In this document: positions 1-9,857 of the stretch, piece by piece
How the letters are laid out: every line of letters begins with the position of its first letter
Position numbering within the stretch: the stretch's first letter is position 1
Assembly (NCBI RefSeq): GCF_014656055.1
Contig: NZ_BNBR01000002.1
Span: forward strand, 1,166,062-1,230,061
DNA from: Streptomyces griseosporeus
Lineage (GTDB): Bacteria; Actinomycetota; Actinomycetes; Streptomycetales; Streptomycetaceae
Direction: 5' to 3'
Length of the DNA: 64,000 nt
Program-made: the position numbers and the translations under genes
The notes under the pieces: model-generated
The model's input: only the letters and a program-made list of their open reading frames with translations
Databases searched by the model: none
Told to the model about the DNA's origin: nothing

Positions 1-14
1 CTCCCAGCGGCCGC

Positions 15-467
15 TCAGCCGTTGGGACGCAGCGTCCACACGACGGTCATCTCGCCGGTGACGGCCCCGTCCCCGCGCCGGATCTCCACGGCGACCGGGA
101 ACTCCGGGCGCTCGCCGGCGTCCAGTTCGGCCACGACCTCGGCGGCCGGCCGGCCCAGGGTCGCGGTGGCGGTCACATCGCCCATCGCGAGCTTCTTGTA
201 GGCGATCTCGGCCCGCACCGCGAGCGGCACGGCCCGCGACAGCTGGTCCCCGAACGCCGCCAGCACGATCGCCCCGCTGGCCGACTCGCCGAGCGTGAAC
301 ATCGCGCCGGCGTGCGGCCCGCCCACGTGGTTGTGGTAGTCGCTCTGGTCCGGCAGGGCCACCACGGCCTTCTCCGGAGTGGTCTCCAGGAAGTCGAGGT
401 TGAGGGTCCGGGCCATGGGCACGGTGGCGGCGAGCATCTCGCCGATGGACATCTGGTCTGCGCTCAT
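15..467 (-). CDS. Hotdog-fold thioesterase (PaaI/DUF4442-like)
   Basis: 150 aa. The pattern of a mid-protein HVGGPHAG segment followed by a hydrophobic helix (TLGESASGAIVL) and the closing strand MTVVWTLRPNG is that of single-domain hotdog thioesterases of the PaaI/DUF4442 type, which hydrolyse acyl-CoA or related thioesters in the cytoplasm; substrate cannot be told. The start is supported by TAACCT on the minus strand (plus 474-479) six bases before the ATG, so the mRNA is probably leaderless. It is divergent from the gene at 538 with a 70-bp shared promoter region. Family call is good; the specific reaction is inference. Confidence 0.75.
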   Translation of the reverse strand: MSADQMSIGEMLAATVPMARTLNLDFLETTPEKAVVALPDQSDYHNHVGGPHAGAMFTLGESASGAIVLAAFGDQLSRAVPLAVRAEIAYKKLAMGDVTATATLGRPAAEVVAELDAGERPEFPVAVEIRRGDGAVTGEMTVVWTLRPNG

Positions 468-523
468 GTCCGGAGGTTACCCGCGAGTAGCATGATCTGA
501 CCAGACGCGGCCGATGATCGCCG

Positions 524-529
524 TATGCT
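524..529 (+). promoter_or_regulatory. -10 element TATGCT, leaderless start
   Basis: TATGCT ends eight bases before the ATG at 538. The paralogous downstream gene has TAGGGT at exactly the same distance from its ATG, which supports both as real -10 boxes and both mRNAs as leaderless. No clear -35 was seen. Confidence 0.5.
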
Positions 530-537
530 TCCGGCGC

Positions 538-1473
538 ATGTGGCCAGGACAGCAGCAGCCGACCGGCGGGACCGACCCCCGGCAGCCGAATCCGTACCAG
601 CAGCCCGGCTGTCACCAGGCCAACCCCTACGCCCGGCAGCAGCCACCGCCCTGGCAGGCGCCCACCGTCGCCGCCCCGCCCGGCGACGGCGGCCGGCGCG
701 CGAAGGTGATCGCCGTCACCGCGGCCGCCGCCGTGGTGCTCGCGGCGACCGTGACCGGGGCCGTGCTGCTGCTCGGCGGCGGTTCGGACGACGAGGCCGC
801 GCCCGGCCCGGCCACGGCGTCCGCGTCCCCCTCGGCCTCCGCGCCGCGGAACCCGCGGGCCGGCGCGGGCGTCCGGCCGAGCGTCCCGGGCTGGAAGGCC
901 GTGGTGAACGCGGACAAGGGCATCGCCTTCGACGTCCCGGCCGACTGGGCCCCGCAGTCCCCCGACTGGGTGTCGTACGTCTCCGAGGACACCGACCCCG
1001 ACGACAAGCCGCTCGTCGCCATGAAGGCCCCCGCCGTGCTGAAGGAGAAGTGGTGCTCCGACGACACGGACCGTGACGGCCACGTCGACGACACCTCCCT
1101 GGCGAGCGCGGGCAGCCGCGGCAACAACGGCGCGAAGAGCGCCAAGGAGATCGCCCGCACGGACTCCGCGGCCTGGGTCTACGGCGGCTACACGCAGCCC
1201 GACCACAAGAAGGTCACCGTCGGCCCGGTGACCTCCTTCACCACCGCCTCCGGGCTCACCGGCAGCCTCGCGACGGCACAGTCCTCCGGGGTCGAGCGTC
1301 GGCACAAGTGCGACAGCGACGGCAAGGCGACGACGTTCGCCTTCCGCACCCCGGACGGCGGGTTCGCCTCCTGGTCCTTCGTGGGCGCGAAGGGGGTCGA
1401 GGAGGAGGTACCGGACGCCACCGTGCGCCGGATTCTCGCCACCGTGCGCCTGGTGCGGACCGGCGACTCCTGA
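538..1473 (+). CDS. Pro/Gln-rich single-pass membrane protein, paralogue 1
   Basis: 311 aa. Begins MWPGQQQP, then a cytoplasmic Pro/Gln/Tyr-rich stretch (about residues 1-55), a basic GRRAK anchor, one transmembrane helix (about 60-85), an acidic/Ser/Ala linker and an outside domain of about 190 aa containing four Cys in conserved places (KWCSDD, RRHKCDSDG). The outside domain is alignable with the next gene along its full length, so this is a tandem duplication. The start at 538, not the upstream ATG in the same frame, is chosen from the shared MWPGQQQ beginning and the -10 spacing. Function unknown; likely a surface-exposed protein. No enzyme motif is visible. Confidence 0.75.
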   Translation: MWPGQQQPTGGTDPRQPNPYQQPGCHQANPYARQQPPPWQAPTVAAPPGDGGRRAKVIAVTAAAAVVLAATVTGAVLLLGGGSDDEAAPGPATASASPSASAPRNPRAGAGVRPSVPGWKAVVNADKGIAFDVPADWAPQSPDWVSYVSEDTDPDDKPLVAMKAPAVLKEKWCSDDTDRDGHVDDTSLASAGSRGNNGAKSAKEIARTDSAAWVYGGYTQPDHKKVTVGPVTSFTTASGLTGSLATAQSSGVERRHKCDSDGKATTFAFRTPDGGFASWSFVGAKGVEEEVPDATVRRILATVRLVRTGDS

Positions 1474-1535
1474 TCTGCACGGCTTTGCTACGTCCCTGAC
1501 AAGGCCCGGTGACCGAAACGTGTCCCGGACGGCAC

Positions 1536-1541
1536 TAGGGT
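1536..1541 (+). promoter_or_regulatory. -10 element TAGGGT, leaderless start
   Basis: TAGGGT lies eight bases before the ATG at 1550, mirroring the element before the paralogue at 538. Confidence 0.5.
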
Positions 1542-1549
1542 TGCTCGGC

Positions 1550-2617
1550 ATGTGGCCAGGACAGCAGCAGCCGCCCGGGGGAGAGCAGAACCCGCACGGG
1601 CAGAACAATCCGTACCAGCAGCCGGGGTACCAGCAGCCGAACCCCTACCAGCAGCAGCCCGGGTACCAGCAGCCCGGCTATCAGCAGCCGGGGTACCAGC
1701 AGCCCAACCCGTACGCGCAGCAGCAGCCGCAGCAACCGCAGTGGCAGGCGCCGACGGTGGTGGGCGGGCCCCAGCCCCCGCAGGGCGGCGGCAACCGCAC
1801 CAAGCTGGTCGCGATCGTGGCGGCCACCGCCGTCGTGGTGGCCGCCGGTGTCACCGCGCTCCTGGTGCTCGGCGGCGACAAGGACGATGCGGCCAAGGGC
1901 GACGGCAAGGGCACGAAGACGAGCCAGCCGGCCACGGTGTCCACGCAGCCGAGCGGGACCTCAACGGGCGGCGCGGAGGAGAACCCGCGCGGCGCCGAGA
2001 CGGAGAAGCCGACCGTCGCGGGCTGGAAGGTCGTCATCAACCCCAAGTGGGGCATCGCCTACGACGTGCCGGCCGACTGGGAGGTGAACTCCCCCACCCT
2101 CAGCGTCGGTTTCGAGGAGGAGAACGCCGACGACCTGAAGCCGATCATCATCATGTCCGGCACCGCCGAGTACAAGTCCAAGTGGTGCACGTCCGACGAC
2201 GACAAGGACGGCAAGACCGACGACACCCCGCTGGCCGTCATCGGCTCCAAGGGCGCCAACGGCGCCAAGAGCACCGACGACGTCGCCATCAACACCCCGG
2301 CGTGGTGGGTGTACGGCGGTTACACCCAGCCGGACAAGAAGAGCATCACCTGGAGCCCGAAGGCCACGCCCTTCACCACCGCGTCCGGCATCAAGGGCAG
2401 CTACGACTGGGCCAAGTCCACCAACAGCCCGCAGAAGGGCAAGGGCAAGTGCAACAGTGACGGCAAGGCCCTGACGTTCGGCTTCAAGAACGGCAACGGC
2501 GACTACGTGTCGTTCAACTTCTACGGGGCCAAGGGCGTCACCGGCGAGGTGTCCGAGGCGACCGTGCTGCAGATCCTGAAGACGGTACGGCTGCACGGCA
2601 CCCCGCAGGAGAGCTGA
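1550..2617 (+). CDS. Pro/Gln-rich single-pass membrane protein, paralogue 2
   Basis: 355 aa. Same plan as the previous gene, but with a longer N-terminal repeat of GYQQP/NPYQQ units (about residues 20-65), then a transmembrane helix (about 90-115), a Lys/Thr/Ser linker and the outside domain with matching Cys positions (KWCTSDDD, GKCNSDG) and Asp-rich DDDKDGKTDD. The Asp-rich loop resembles calcium-binding loops but this is only a visual impression. Repetitive disordered tails of the PGYQQP type are common in actinobacterial envelope proteins. The pair is likely the product of local duplication, each copy with its own promoter. Function unknown. Confidence 0.75.
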   Translation: MWPGQQQPPGGEQNPHGQNNPYQQPGYQQPNPYQQQPGYQQPGYQQPGYQQPNPYAQQQPQQPQWQAPTVVGGPQPPQGGGNRTKLVAIVAATAVVVAAGVTALLVLGGDKDDAAKGDGKGTKTSQPATVSTQPSGTSTGGAEENPRGAETEKPTVAGWKVVINPKWGIAYDVPADWEVNSPTLSVGFEEENADDLKPIIIMSGTAEYKSKWCTSDDDKDGKTDDTPLAVIGSKGANGAKSTDDVAINTPAWWVYGGYTQPDKKSITWSPKATPFTTASGIKGSYDWAKSTNSPQKGKGKCNSDGKALTFGFKNGNGDYVSFNFYGAKGVTGEVSEATVLQILKTVRLHGTPQES

Positions 2618-2618
2618 G

Positions 2619-2656
2619 CCGGCGGTCCGTCGCCCGCGTCGGGGCGCGGCCGCCGG
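2619..2656 (+). terminator. GC-rich hairpin after paralogue 2
   Basis: CCGGCGG (2619-2625) pairs with CCGCCGG (2650-2656) immediately after the stop codon. There is no U-run, as is usual in Streptomyces. Confidence 0.35.
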
Positions 2657-2701
2657 GGAAACGGTTTGGCACATCGGGTGCCGTGCGGTGATAGTCACCC
2701 G

Positions 2702-4000
2702 GTGACCACAGCCGCCGACCGCTCCCGCCGCCCGCGCCGACCCGCCTGGGCGGGCCGCAACTACAGCCTGCTGACCGCCGCCGCGTTCCTCACCAACGGC
2801 GGCAGCCAGGCGGCCCTGATCGCCTCGGCGTTCGCCGTGCTGGAGGCCGGCGGCGACAGCGGCGACGTCGGTCTGGTGGCCGCGGCCCGCACGCTGCCGC
2901 TGGTGCTGTTCCTGCTGATCGGCGGGGCCGTCGCGGACCGGCTGCCCCGGCACCGGGTGATGGTCGCGGCCAACGCCCTCAACTGCGTCTCGCAGGGCGT
3001 CTTCGCCGTGCTCGTCCTGGCCGGCGAGCCCCGCCTGTGGCAGATGATGCTGCTGACCGCGCTCGGCGGCACCGGGCAGGCCTTCTTCAGCCCGGCCGCC
3101 GAGGGCATGCTGCTGTCCTCGGTCCACGGCGAGCAGGCGGGCCGCGCCTTCGCTGTGTTCCGCATGGCGATGCAGGGCGCGGCGCTCGGCGGCGCGGCCC
3201 TGGGCGGCGCCCTGGTCGCGGCCGTCGGCCCGGGCTGGGTGCTGGCCGCCGACGCGGCCGCCTTCGCGGTGGCGGGCGCGCTGCGCTCCTTCCTCGACGT
3301 CAGCCATATCCCGCCGCGCGCGCCCGGGGCCGGCCTCCTCGCCGACCTGCGGGAGGGCTGGCGGGAGTTCGCCGGGCGGCCCTGGCTGTGGGGCATCGTC
3401 ACGCAGTTCGCCGTCGCCAACGCGGTGATCGGCGCCGCCGACGCCGTCTACGGCCCGCTCGTCGCCCGCGACCACCTCGGCGGCGCCGGCCCCTGGGGCC
3501 TGGCGCTCGCCTTCTTCGGCGCGGGCACGGTCGGCGGCGCGCTGCTGATGACCCGCTGGAAGCCGCGCCGGCTGCTGCTCGCGGGCACCCTGTGCGTGTT
3601 CCCGATGGCCCTGCCGGCGGCCGCGCTCGCCGTCCCCGCCCCAGTGGGTGTGCTGTGCGCGGTGATGTTCGCGGCGGGCGCGACGGTGGAGGTGTTCGGC
3701 GTCTCCTGGATGACGGCGCTGCACCAGGAGATACCCGAGGAGAAGCTGTCCCGGGTCTCCGCCTACGACTGGTTCGGCTCGGTCGCGCTGCTGCCGGTGG
3801 CGACCTCGCTGGCGGGTCCGGCGGAGTCCGCGTTCGGCCGTACGGCGGCGCTGTGGGGGTGCGCCACGCTGGTCGTGGTGGTCACGGCGGCGGTCCTGTG
3901 CGTGCCGGACGTGCGCCGTCTGCGGCGGCGTACGACGACCGTCGTGCAGGGGGCGGAGGGCTCAGCCGATGCCGAAAGCCCCGTCGGGGGGCTCGGGTGA
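2702..4000 (+). CDS. MFS transporter
   Basis: 432 aa with about 12 hydrophobic segments and the short loop GGAVADRLPRHRVMV after TM2, the usual major-facilitator A-motif position. It belongs to the enterobactin/MDR-type exporters (MFS_3). The GTG at 2702 is preferred over an in-frame upstream start because GATAGT lies six bases upstream. The 3' end overlaps the convergent spermidine-synthase-like gene by 39 bp. Substrate unknown; export of a small molecule or drug is likely from the family. Confidence 0.8.
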   Translation: MTTAADRSRRPRRPAWAGRNYSLLTAAAFLTNGGSQAALIASAFAVLEAGGDSGDVGLVAAARTLPLVLFLLIGGAVADRLPRHRVMVAANALNCVSQGVFAVLVLAGEPRLWQMMLLTALGGTGQAFFSPAAEGMLLSSVHGEQAGRAFAVFRMAMQGAALGGAALGGALVAAVGPGWVLAADAAAFAVAGALRSFLDVSHIPPRAPGAGLLADLREGWREFAGRPWLWGIVTQFAVANAVIGAADAVYGPLVARDHLGGAGPWGLALAFFGAGTVGGALLMTRWKPRRLLLAGTLCVFPMALPAAALAVPAPVGVLCAVMFAAGATVEVFGVSWMTALHQEIPEEKLSRVSAYDWFGSVALLPVATSLAGPAESAFGRTAALWGCATLVVVVTAAVLCVPDVRRLRRRTTTVVQGAEGSADAESPVGGLG

Positions 4001-4807
4001 CGGGACGGCGTCCGCGTCGGTGACCGGCCGTGCGTCCCCGGTGAACCGGCGCAGCGCCGGCCCGTGCTCGACGCGGGCCGGGAAGGCGTCGGCCGCGGTC
4101 AGCCGGGCCAGGTCGGCGGTGGCGACGGGGCGGTGGGAGGCGACGAGCACCGCGTTGCCGAACCGGCGCCCGCGCAGCACGCCCGGTTCGGCGATCAGCG
4201 CCAGCTCCTCGAACACCTCGGCGAACGTGGCGAGCTGGGAGCGCAGGAACGCGAAGGGCGCCCCGTCGGCGAGGTTCGCCACGTAGACGCCGTCGGCGCG
4301 CAGGACCCGCTCGGCCTCGCGGGCGTAGGCGAGCGTGGTCAGGTGGGCCGGCACCCGGGAGCCGCCGAAGACGTCGGCGACGAGGACGTCGGCCGAGGCG
4401 TCCGGGGCCGCCTCGACCCACGCCCGCGCGTCCGCGGCGTGCAGCGCGACCCGGCTGTCTGCGGGCAGCGGCAGCTGCTCGGCGACCAGCTCCAGCAGCC
4501 CCCGGTCGGCCTCGACGACGTCCTGCCGGGAGCCGGGCCGGGTGGCGGCGACGTACCGGGGCAGGGTGAGCGCGCCGCCCCCGAGGTGCAGCACGTCCAG
4601 CGCCCGCCCCGGCGCGGCCACGGTGTCCAGCACATGCCCGAGCCGCCGGGCGTACTCGAACTCCAGATGCTCCGGGGCGTCCAGGTCGACGTACGACTGG
4701 GGCGCCCCGTCGACGGTGAGCAGCCAGGCCCGGTCCCGGTCGACGTCGGGCATGAGCTTCGCGGTGCCGTGGTCGGTGACGCGGGTGACGGGGATGGGCT
4801 CGTTCAC
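3962..4807 (-). CDS. Spermidine-synthase-like methyltransferase-fold protein
   Basis: 281 aa. Has the Rossmann motif LHLGGGALTLPRYVA (about residues 93-107), an acidic VVEADRGLLELV binding strand and the DVLVADVFGG strand typical of the polyamine-synthase-like fold. In Streptomyces such orphan paralogues are called spermidine synthase-like without proof of polyamine activity. Starts with GTG 10 bp after the tuf3 stop on the same strand, so it may be cotranscribed with tuf3. It ends inside the convergent MFS gene. Actual substrate unknown. Confidence 0.7.
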   Translation of the reverse strand: MNEPIPVTRVTDHGTAKLMPDVDRDRAWLLTVDGAPQSYVDLDAPEHLEFEYARRLGHVLDTVAAPGRALDVLHLGGGALTLPRYVAATRPGSRQDVVEADRGLLELVAEQLPLPADSRVALHAADARAWVEAAPDASADVLVADVFGGSRVPAHLTTLAYAREAERVLRADGVYVANLADGAPFAFLRSQLATFAEVFEELALIAEPGVLRGRRFGNAVLVASHRPVATADLARLTAADAFPARVEHGPALRRFTGDARPVTDADAVPSPEPPDGAFGIG

Positions 4808-4817
4808 CTGCCCATTG

Positions 4818-5987
4818 TCACAGAACGGCGGTCACCGTCCCCGCGCCGACGGTCCTGCCGCCCTCGCGGACGGCGAACCCGAGCCCGGTCTCCAGCGGTA
4901 CGTCCCGGCCCAGTTCGACGGTCATGGTCACCGTCTCGCCGGGCCGGGCGACCGCCGCCGCCCCGAGGTCGATGTTGCCGACCACGTCCGCGGTGCGGAT
5001 GTAGAACTGCGGCCGGTACCCGGTGGAGACGGGTGTCGTACGTCCGCCCTCGCGCGCGGACAGCACGTACACCTGGGCGGTGAACCGCCGGCTGGGGGTG
5101 ACGCTGCCGGGCGCCGCGACGACGTGTCCCCGGCGCACCGCGCCGCGGGCGACGCCCCGCAGCAGCAGCGCCACGTTGTCGCCGGCCTGCGCCTCCTGCA
5201 TCGGCTTGCCGAAGGTCTCCAGGCCGGTGACGACGGTGTCGACGCCGGCGCCGAGCACCTCGACGCGGTCGCCGACGCGCACGGTGCCGCGCTCCACCGC
5301 GCCGGTCACGACGGTCCCGCGCCCGGTGATGGTGAGGACGTTCTCGACCGGCAGCAGGAACGGCGCGTCGAGGTACCGCTCCGGCATGGGCACGTAGGTG
5401 TCCACCGCGTCGAGCAGCGCCTCGATCGACGCCGTCCAGCGCGGGTCGCCCTCCAGCGCCTTCAGTCCGGAGACCCGGACGACGGGCGCGGCGTCGCCGC
5501 CGTAGCCGTGCGTGGTGAGCAGGTCGCGGACCTCCAGCTCGACGAGGTCGGTGAGCTCCTCGTCGCCGGCGTCGGCCTTGTTGAGGGCGACGACGATGTG
5601 GTCCACCCCCACCTGCCGCGCCAGCAGGACGTGTTCGGCGGTCTGCGGCATGATCCCGTCCAGCGCGGACACGACGAGGATGGCCCCGTCGAGCTGGGCG
5701 GCGCCGGTGACCATGTTCTTGACGTAGTCGGCGTGGCCCGGCATGTCGACGTGGGCGTAGTGCCGGGTGTCGGTCTCGTACTCGACGTGCGCGATGTTGA
5801 TGGTGATGCCGCGGGCGGCCTCCTCCGGGGCGCGGTCGATGCGGTCGAACGGCACGAAGGTGCCGGTGCCGCGCTCGGCGAGGACCTTGGTGATGGCGGC
5901 GGTCAGGGTGGTCTTGCCGTGGTCGACGTGCCCCATGGTGCCGATGTTGAGGTGCGGTTTGGTGCGTACGTAAGCCGTCTTGGGCAT
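4818..5987 (-). CDS. tuf3: Elongation factor Tu, divergent paralogue EF-Tu3
   Basis: 389 aa GTPase carrying aminoacyl-tRNA to the ribosome. G1 is GHVDHGKT (19-26), switch II DMPGH (81-85, where most EF-Tu have DCPGH), G4 NKAD (136-139), and G5 reads SGL instead of [13 protein letters not shown] replaces the usual DGPMPQTREH. These and many surface changes mark it as the minor EF-Tu3 rather than the housekeeping tuf1, which sits with rpsLG-fus. It stands alone, without fus, and is preceded by a long structured leader. In S. coelicolor tuf3 is known to be dispensable and under positive stringent control; the same is likely here. Divergent EF-Tu copies can also confer elfamycin tolerance, which is inference for this gene. 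Confidence 0.93.
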   Translation of the reverse strand: MPKTAYVRTKPHLNIGTMGHVDHGKTTLTAAITKVLAERGTGTFVPFDRIDRAPEEAARGITINIAHVEYETDTRHYAHVDMPGHADYVKNMVTGAAQLDGAILVVSALDGIMPQTAEHVLLARQVGVDHIVVALNKADAGDEELTDLVELEVRDLLTTHGYGGDAAPVVRVSGLKALEGDPRWTASIEALLDAVDTYVPMPERYLDAPFLLPVENVLTITGRGTVVTGAVERGTVRVGDRVEVLGAGVDTVVTGLETFGKPMQEAQAGDNVALLLRGVARGAVRRGHVVAAPGSVTPSRRFTAQVYVLSAREGGRTTPVSTGYRPQFYIRTADVVGNIDLGAAAVARPGETVTMTVELGRDVPLETGLGFAVREGGRTVGAGTVTAVL

Positions 5988-6020
5988 GGCTGTACCTCGA
6001 AGCCTCGTAGGAGGAGAAGG

Positions 6021-6079
6021 GACCCCACGGAACCGCCGACCCTCCCCTTGCGGGGTCCGCGGGCGATCCGGGGAGGGTC
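6021..6079 (-). promoter_or_regulatory. Mutually exclusive hairpins in the tuf3 leader
   Basis: On the minus transcript, GACCCTCCCC (plus 6070-6079) pairs perfectly with GGGGAGGGTC (6038-6047). A GACCCC inside its loop (6052-6057) can instead pair with GGGGTC (6021-6026) further downstream. The two pairings compete, the arrangement expected of an attenuator. It could also simply be the terminator of the AlkD-type gene upstream. The ribosome site of tuf3 (GAGG) lies about 15 bases further on. Confidence 0.5.
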
Positions 6080-6179
6080 AGCTTCGGGCGCCGTCGACGG
6101 CGGCCAGGAAGACGGGAACGGCAGCCTTCGGGGCATCCGCGACCGCGGATGCTGCGAGAAGGAAGGCGTACCGGAACAT
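6078..6179 (-). CDS. Possible 33-aa leader peptide upstream of tuf3
   Basis: ATG at 6179, stop TGA at 6078-6080, encoding a 33-residue Ala/Val-rich peptide starting MFRYAFLLAAS. Its stop codon touches the first arm of the competing hairpins and a perfect 9-bp inverted repeat (6133-6141 with 6144-6152) lies inside the frame. About 78% of third positions are G/C, lower than in real neighbours, and there is no clear ribosome site, so coding status is uncertain. Reported because of its position before tuf3. Confidence 0.3.
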   Translation of the reverse strand: MFRYAFLLAASAVADAPKAAVPVFLAAVDGARS

Positions 6180-6247
6180 GGGGTCGATCTTCGCCGACCA
6201 CGGACCCGGCGTCGAATGGTTTTCGGGCGGCGACGCCGCCGTCGTCG

Positions 6248-6970
6248 TCACTCCCCGAGGTGCTTCAGGGCCTCACGGACCGTCAGCGGCGCGAACCGGC
6301 CCCGCTCGCGCGCGACGAAGTCGCGCACGGCCCGCGGATCGGTCTTGGCGTACTCGCGCAGGGCCCAGCCGATGGCCTTGCGGACGAAGAAGCCGGGGTG
6401 CCCGGACCGGCGCAGGCAGTAGGCGAACAGCCGGTCGGCGTCGGTGCGTTCCTTGTACCGGAGCTGGTGCAGCAGCGCCGTCCGGACGAGCCACGGGTCG
6501 TCGTCGGCGATCCAGGCGTCCATGACGGCCGTGAGCGGGCGGTCGGCCGCGACCAGCGGCCCGACGACGTGGACGGCGAGCAGGTCGACGGTGTCCCACC
6601 AGGGCACGGTGGTGAGCAGGTGCCGTACCACCGGCAGGAACGCGGACGAGCAGCGCCCCGTGTGCCGGCGCAGGTAGTCGACGGCGAAGTAGTGGTACTC
6701 CCGCTCCGGCAGCAGCCAGCAGCGCAGGGCGATCGCGGTGCAGTCGGCCTCGTCCGGCCGGGGCGTGCCGGCCAGCACGGCGCGGGACAGGGTGCGCCGG
6801 TCGGTCGTCGGGATGCCGAGAAAGGGCGCCACGTCCTTCATGTAGGCGCGCATCGTCGCGGCCCGGCCGGGATCGGCCGCGCCGGCGTACGTGGCGGTCA
6901 GCCGCTCCAGGACGGTGTCGGCGAGGGCGCTGGGCGGCACGTCGGGCGGGGCCGTGTCGGCAGCGGTCAT
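6248..6970 (-). CDS. DNA alkylation repair protein (AlkD-like)
   Basis: 240 aa, all-helical HEAT-like repeats with the family signature FFVRKAIGWALREYAKTDP near the C-terminus and the N-terminal MRAYMKDVAPFLGI segment. AlkD proteins are DNA glycosylases that remove bulky or positively charged N3/N7-alkyl purines without base flipping. The ATG at 6970 is chosen over one three codons upstream because TATCGT (plus 6978-6983) stands seven bases before it. Monocistronic, followed by the tuf3 leader. Confidence 0.85.
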   Translation of the reverse strand: MTAADTAPPDVPPSALADTVLERLTATYAGAADPGRAATMRAYMKDVAPFLGIPTTDRRTLSRAVLAGTPRPDEADCTAIALRCWLLPEREYHYFAVDYLRRHTGRCSSAFLPVVRHLLTTVPWWDTVDLLAVHVVGPLVAADRPLTAVMDAWIADDDPWLVRTALLHQLRYKERTDADRLFAYCLRRSGHPGFFVRKAIGWALREYAKTDPRAVRDFVARERGRFAPLTVREALKHLGE

Positions 6971-7161
6971 GGGACGCACGATACGTCGGTCGTCCCGGGT
7001 GTTCGTCCCGGGAGTTCACGATAGACCTCCGCGCACAGCGGCATCTGGGTGGTGCGGTCGTCGGGCACGGCCGTCATGCGCGACTTCGCGGACCTGGGGT
7101 AGGCGGTGCGATGAGACGGACCATACGGCGATCACACCCGTGCGTCGGTTACTGTCGCCTG

Positions 7162-7923
7162 ATGCTCGATGCCACCGCCCGCTCTGGGGGCACCGCCACT
7201 GCCTCTCCTCGCTCCGCTGCCGCGGAGATCGTCGTTCCCGCGTCCGTGAGCCTTGCCGCGCGCTGCACCAGAGCGCTGCTCTCCCCCTGGTCCCGGCTGT
7301 CGCTGCTGCTCGTGCTGCTGGCGTCCGCCGGTGCGGCGGTGCTGCTGTTCGAGCCTCAGCGGCTGCTGACGGGGGGCTGGCCGCCGCAGGTCGGCGGTGC
7401 CGCGGCGGCGGTGGTGTTCGCGGTGGCGTACGGGCTGTGCACGGTGGCGTTCCTGCCGCGGCCGCTGCTGAACCTGGCGGCGGGGGCGCTGTTCGGCTCG
7501 CAGGCCGGGCTCGCGTCGGCGCTCGCGGGGACGGTGCTGGGGGCGGGGCTGGCGTTCGGGCTTGGGCGGGTCCTCGGGCAGGACGCGCTGCGTCCGCTGC
7601 TGCGGGGGCGCTGGCTGCGAGCGGCGGACGGCCAGCTGAGCCGGCACGGCTTCCGGTCGATGCTGGCGGTGCGGCTCTTCCCCGGGGTGCCCTTCTGGGC
7701 GGCGAACTACTGCGCCGCGGTCTCCCGGATGGGCTATGTGCCGTTCCTGCTCGCGACGGCGCTCGGGTCCGTCCCGAACACCGCCGCGTACGCCGTGGCC
7801 GGCGCCCGCGCCTCGGCGCCGACCTCGCCCGCCTTCCTGGTCGCGCTGGCGTGCATCGCGCTGCCGGCGCTGGCGGGCGTGGTGGTGGCCTGGCGCAAGC
7901 GCCACCACCTGCGGGGCCGGTGA
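7162..7923 (+). CDS. TVP38/TMEM64 (DedA-like) membrane protein
   Basis: 253 aa with about five hydrophobic segments and the family core FLPRPLLNLAAGALFG ... GLGRVLGQD ... VRLFPGVPFWAANYCAAVSRM. The phenylalanine-proline-rich re-entrant motif marks the SNARE-associated/VTT domain superfamily, implicated in lipid scrambling or undecaprenyl-phosphate handling. The start at 7162 is set by TACTGT six bases upstream. It ends four bases before the stop of the convergent thiolase gene. Physiological substrate not known. Confidence 0.8.
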   Translation: MLDATARSGGTATASPRSAAAEIVVPASVSLAARCTRALLSPWSRLSLLLVLLASAGAAVLLFEPQRLLTGGWPPQVGGAAAAVVFAVAYGLCTVAFLPRPLLNLAAGALFGSQAGLASALAGTVLGAGLAFGLGRVLGQDALRPLLRGRWLRAADGQLSRHGFRSMLAVRLFPGVPFWAANYCAAVSRMGYVPFLLATALGSVPNTAAYAVAGARASAPTSPAFLVALACIALPALAGVVVAWRKRHHLRGR

Positions 7924-7927
7924 GCGG

Positions 7928-9097
<1,170 letters not shown>

Positions 9098-9167
9098 CTG
9101 CGGGCCTCCTTGGCCGCGAGGAGCCACCTGGGCTGGGCGATTACCAGTGAGTAGGAAATCTGGACTC

Positions 9168-9216
9168 ACCATAGCGCCGTCAGTTGGAAATTCAAACCCT
9201 CGCCTAGACTGGGCGC
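9168..9216. promoter_or_regulatory. Overlapping divergent promoters, thiolase / HxlR
   Basis: Minus strand: TTGAAT (plus about 9190-9195) and TATGGT (about 9168-9173) for the thiolase. Plus strand: TTGGAA (9184-9189) and TAGACT (9205-9210) for the regulator, ending six bases before its ATG. The near-palindrome TTGGAAATTCAA in the overlap is a plausible HxlR operator. Confidence 0.5.
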
Positions 9217-9684
9217 ATGGCCGCCACCAAGGACCCCCGCCCCTGTTCGATCGCCGACACCCTGGCGCTGGTCGGCGAGAAGTACTCCCTGCTCGTGCTG
9301 CGCGAGGTGTGCCTGGGCAACGGGCGCTTCGACCAGCTGGTGCGCAACATCGGCGCCCCGCGCGACGTCCTGGCCACGCGGCTGCGCCGGCTCGTGGACG
9401 CGGGCATCCTCACCAAGCGCGTCTACAGCGAGCGCCCGCAGCGCTTCGAGTACCGGCCGACCGCGGCGGGGCTGGAGCTGGAGCCGCTGCTGATGATCCT
9501 CAAGGAGTGGGGCGACCGGCATCTGCGCGCGGACGACCGCCCGATGGTGGTCGAGCACGCCTGCGGCCATGAACTGGTCCCGCTCGTCACCTGCGCCGCC
9601 TGCGGCGAGGAGGTACGGCACGAGGACCTGACGGCCCACCCGCAGAGCCCGGGCTGGACGGTGTCGGGGCCGGTGGCGGCCTGA
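9217..9684 (+). CDS. HxlR-family transcriptional regulator
   Basis: 155 aa winged-helix regulator with the HxlR signature CSIADTLALVGEKYSLLVLREV (first about 30 residues), recognition region NIGAPRDVLATRLRRL and wing YSERPQRFEYRPT. The C-terminus adds HACGHELVPLVTCAACGEEV, a possible four-ligand Cys/His metal site. Probably autoregulated and controlling the divergent thiolase; both promoters overlap. Leaderless start by TAGACT six bases upstream. Confidence 0.87.
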   Translation: MAATKDPRPCSIADTLALVGEKYSLLVLREVCLGNGRFDQLVRNIGAPRDVLATRLRRLVDAGILTKRVYSERPQRFEYRPTAAGLELEPLLMILKEWGDRHLRADDRPMVVEHACGHELVPLVTCAACGEEVRHEDLTAHPQSPGWTVSGPVAA

Positions 9685-9857
9685 GCCGGCCCCGGACGGC
9701 CACGGCACAGGGCCCTGCGCCATCGGATGTCAGTCCCGGCAGACGCCCGGCCACTCGGACAGCGGCTCCCCCGAGGCCGGGGACACGGCCCTGACCCGGC
9801 CCCCGCGCTTCCCGACCGACCAGAGCAGTGCACCGTGACCGGCGGAGGCGTTCCCGC

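Noticed and set aside
9685..9857. CAGGGCCCTG palindrome after the HxlR gene
   Set aside because: Short GC palindrome expected by chance at this base composition; too weak for a terminator call.
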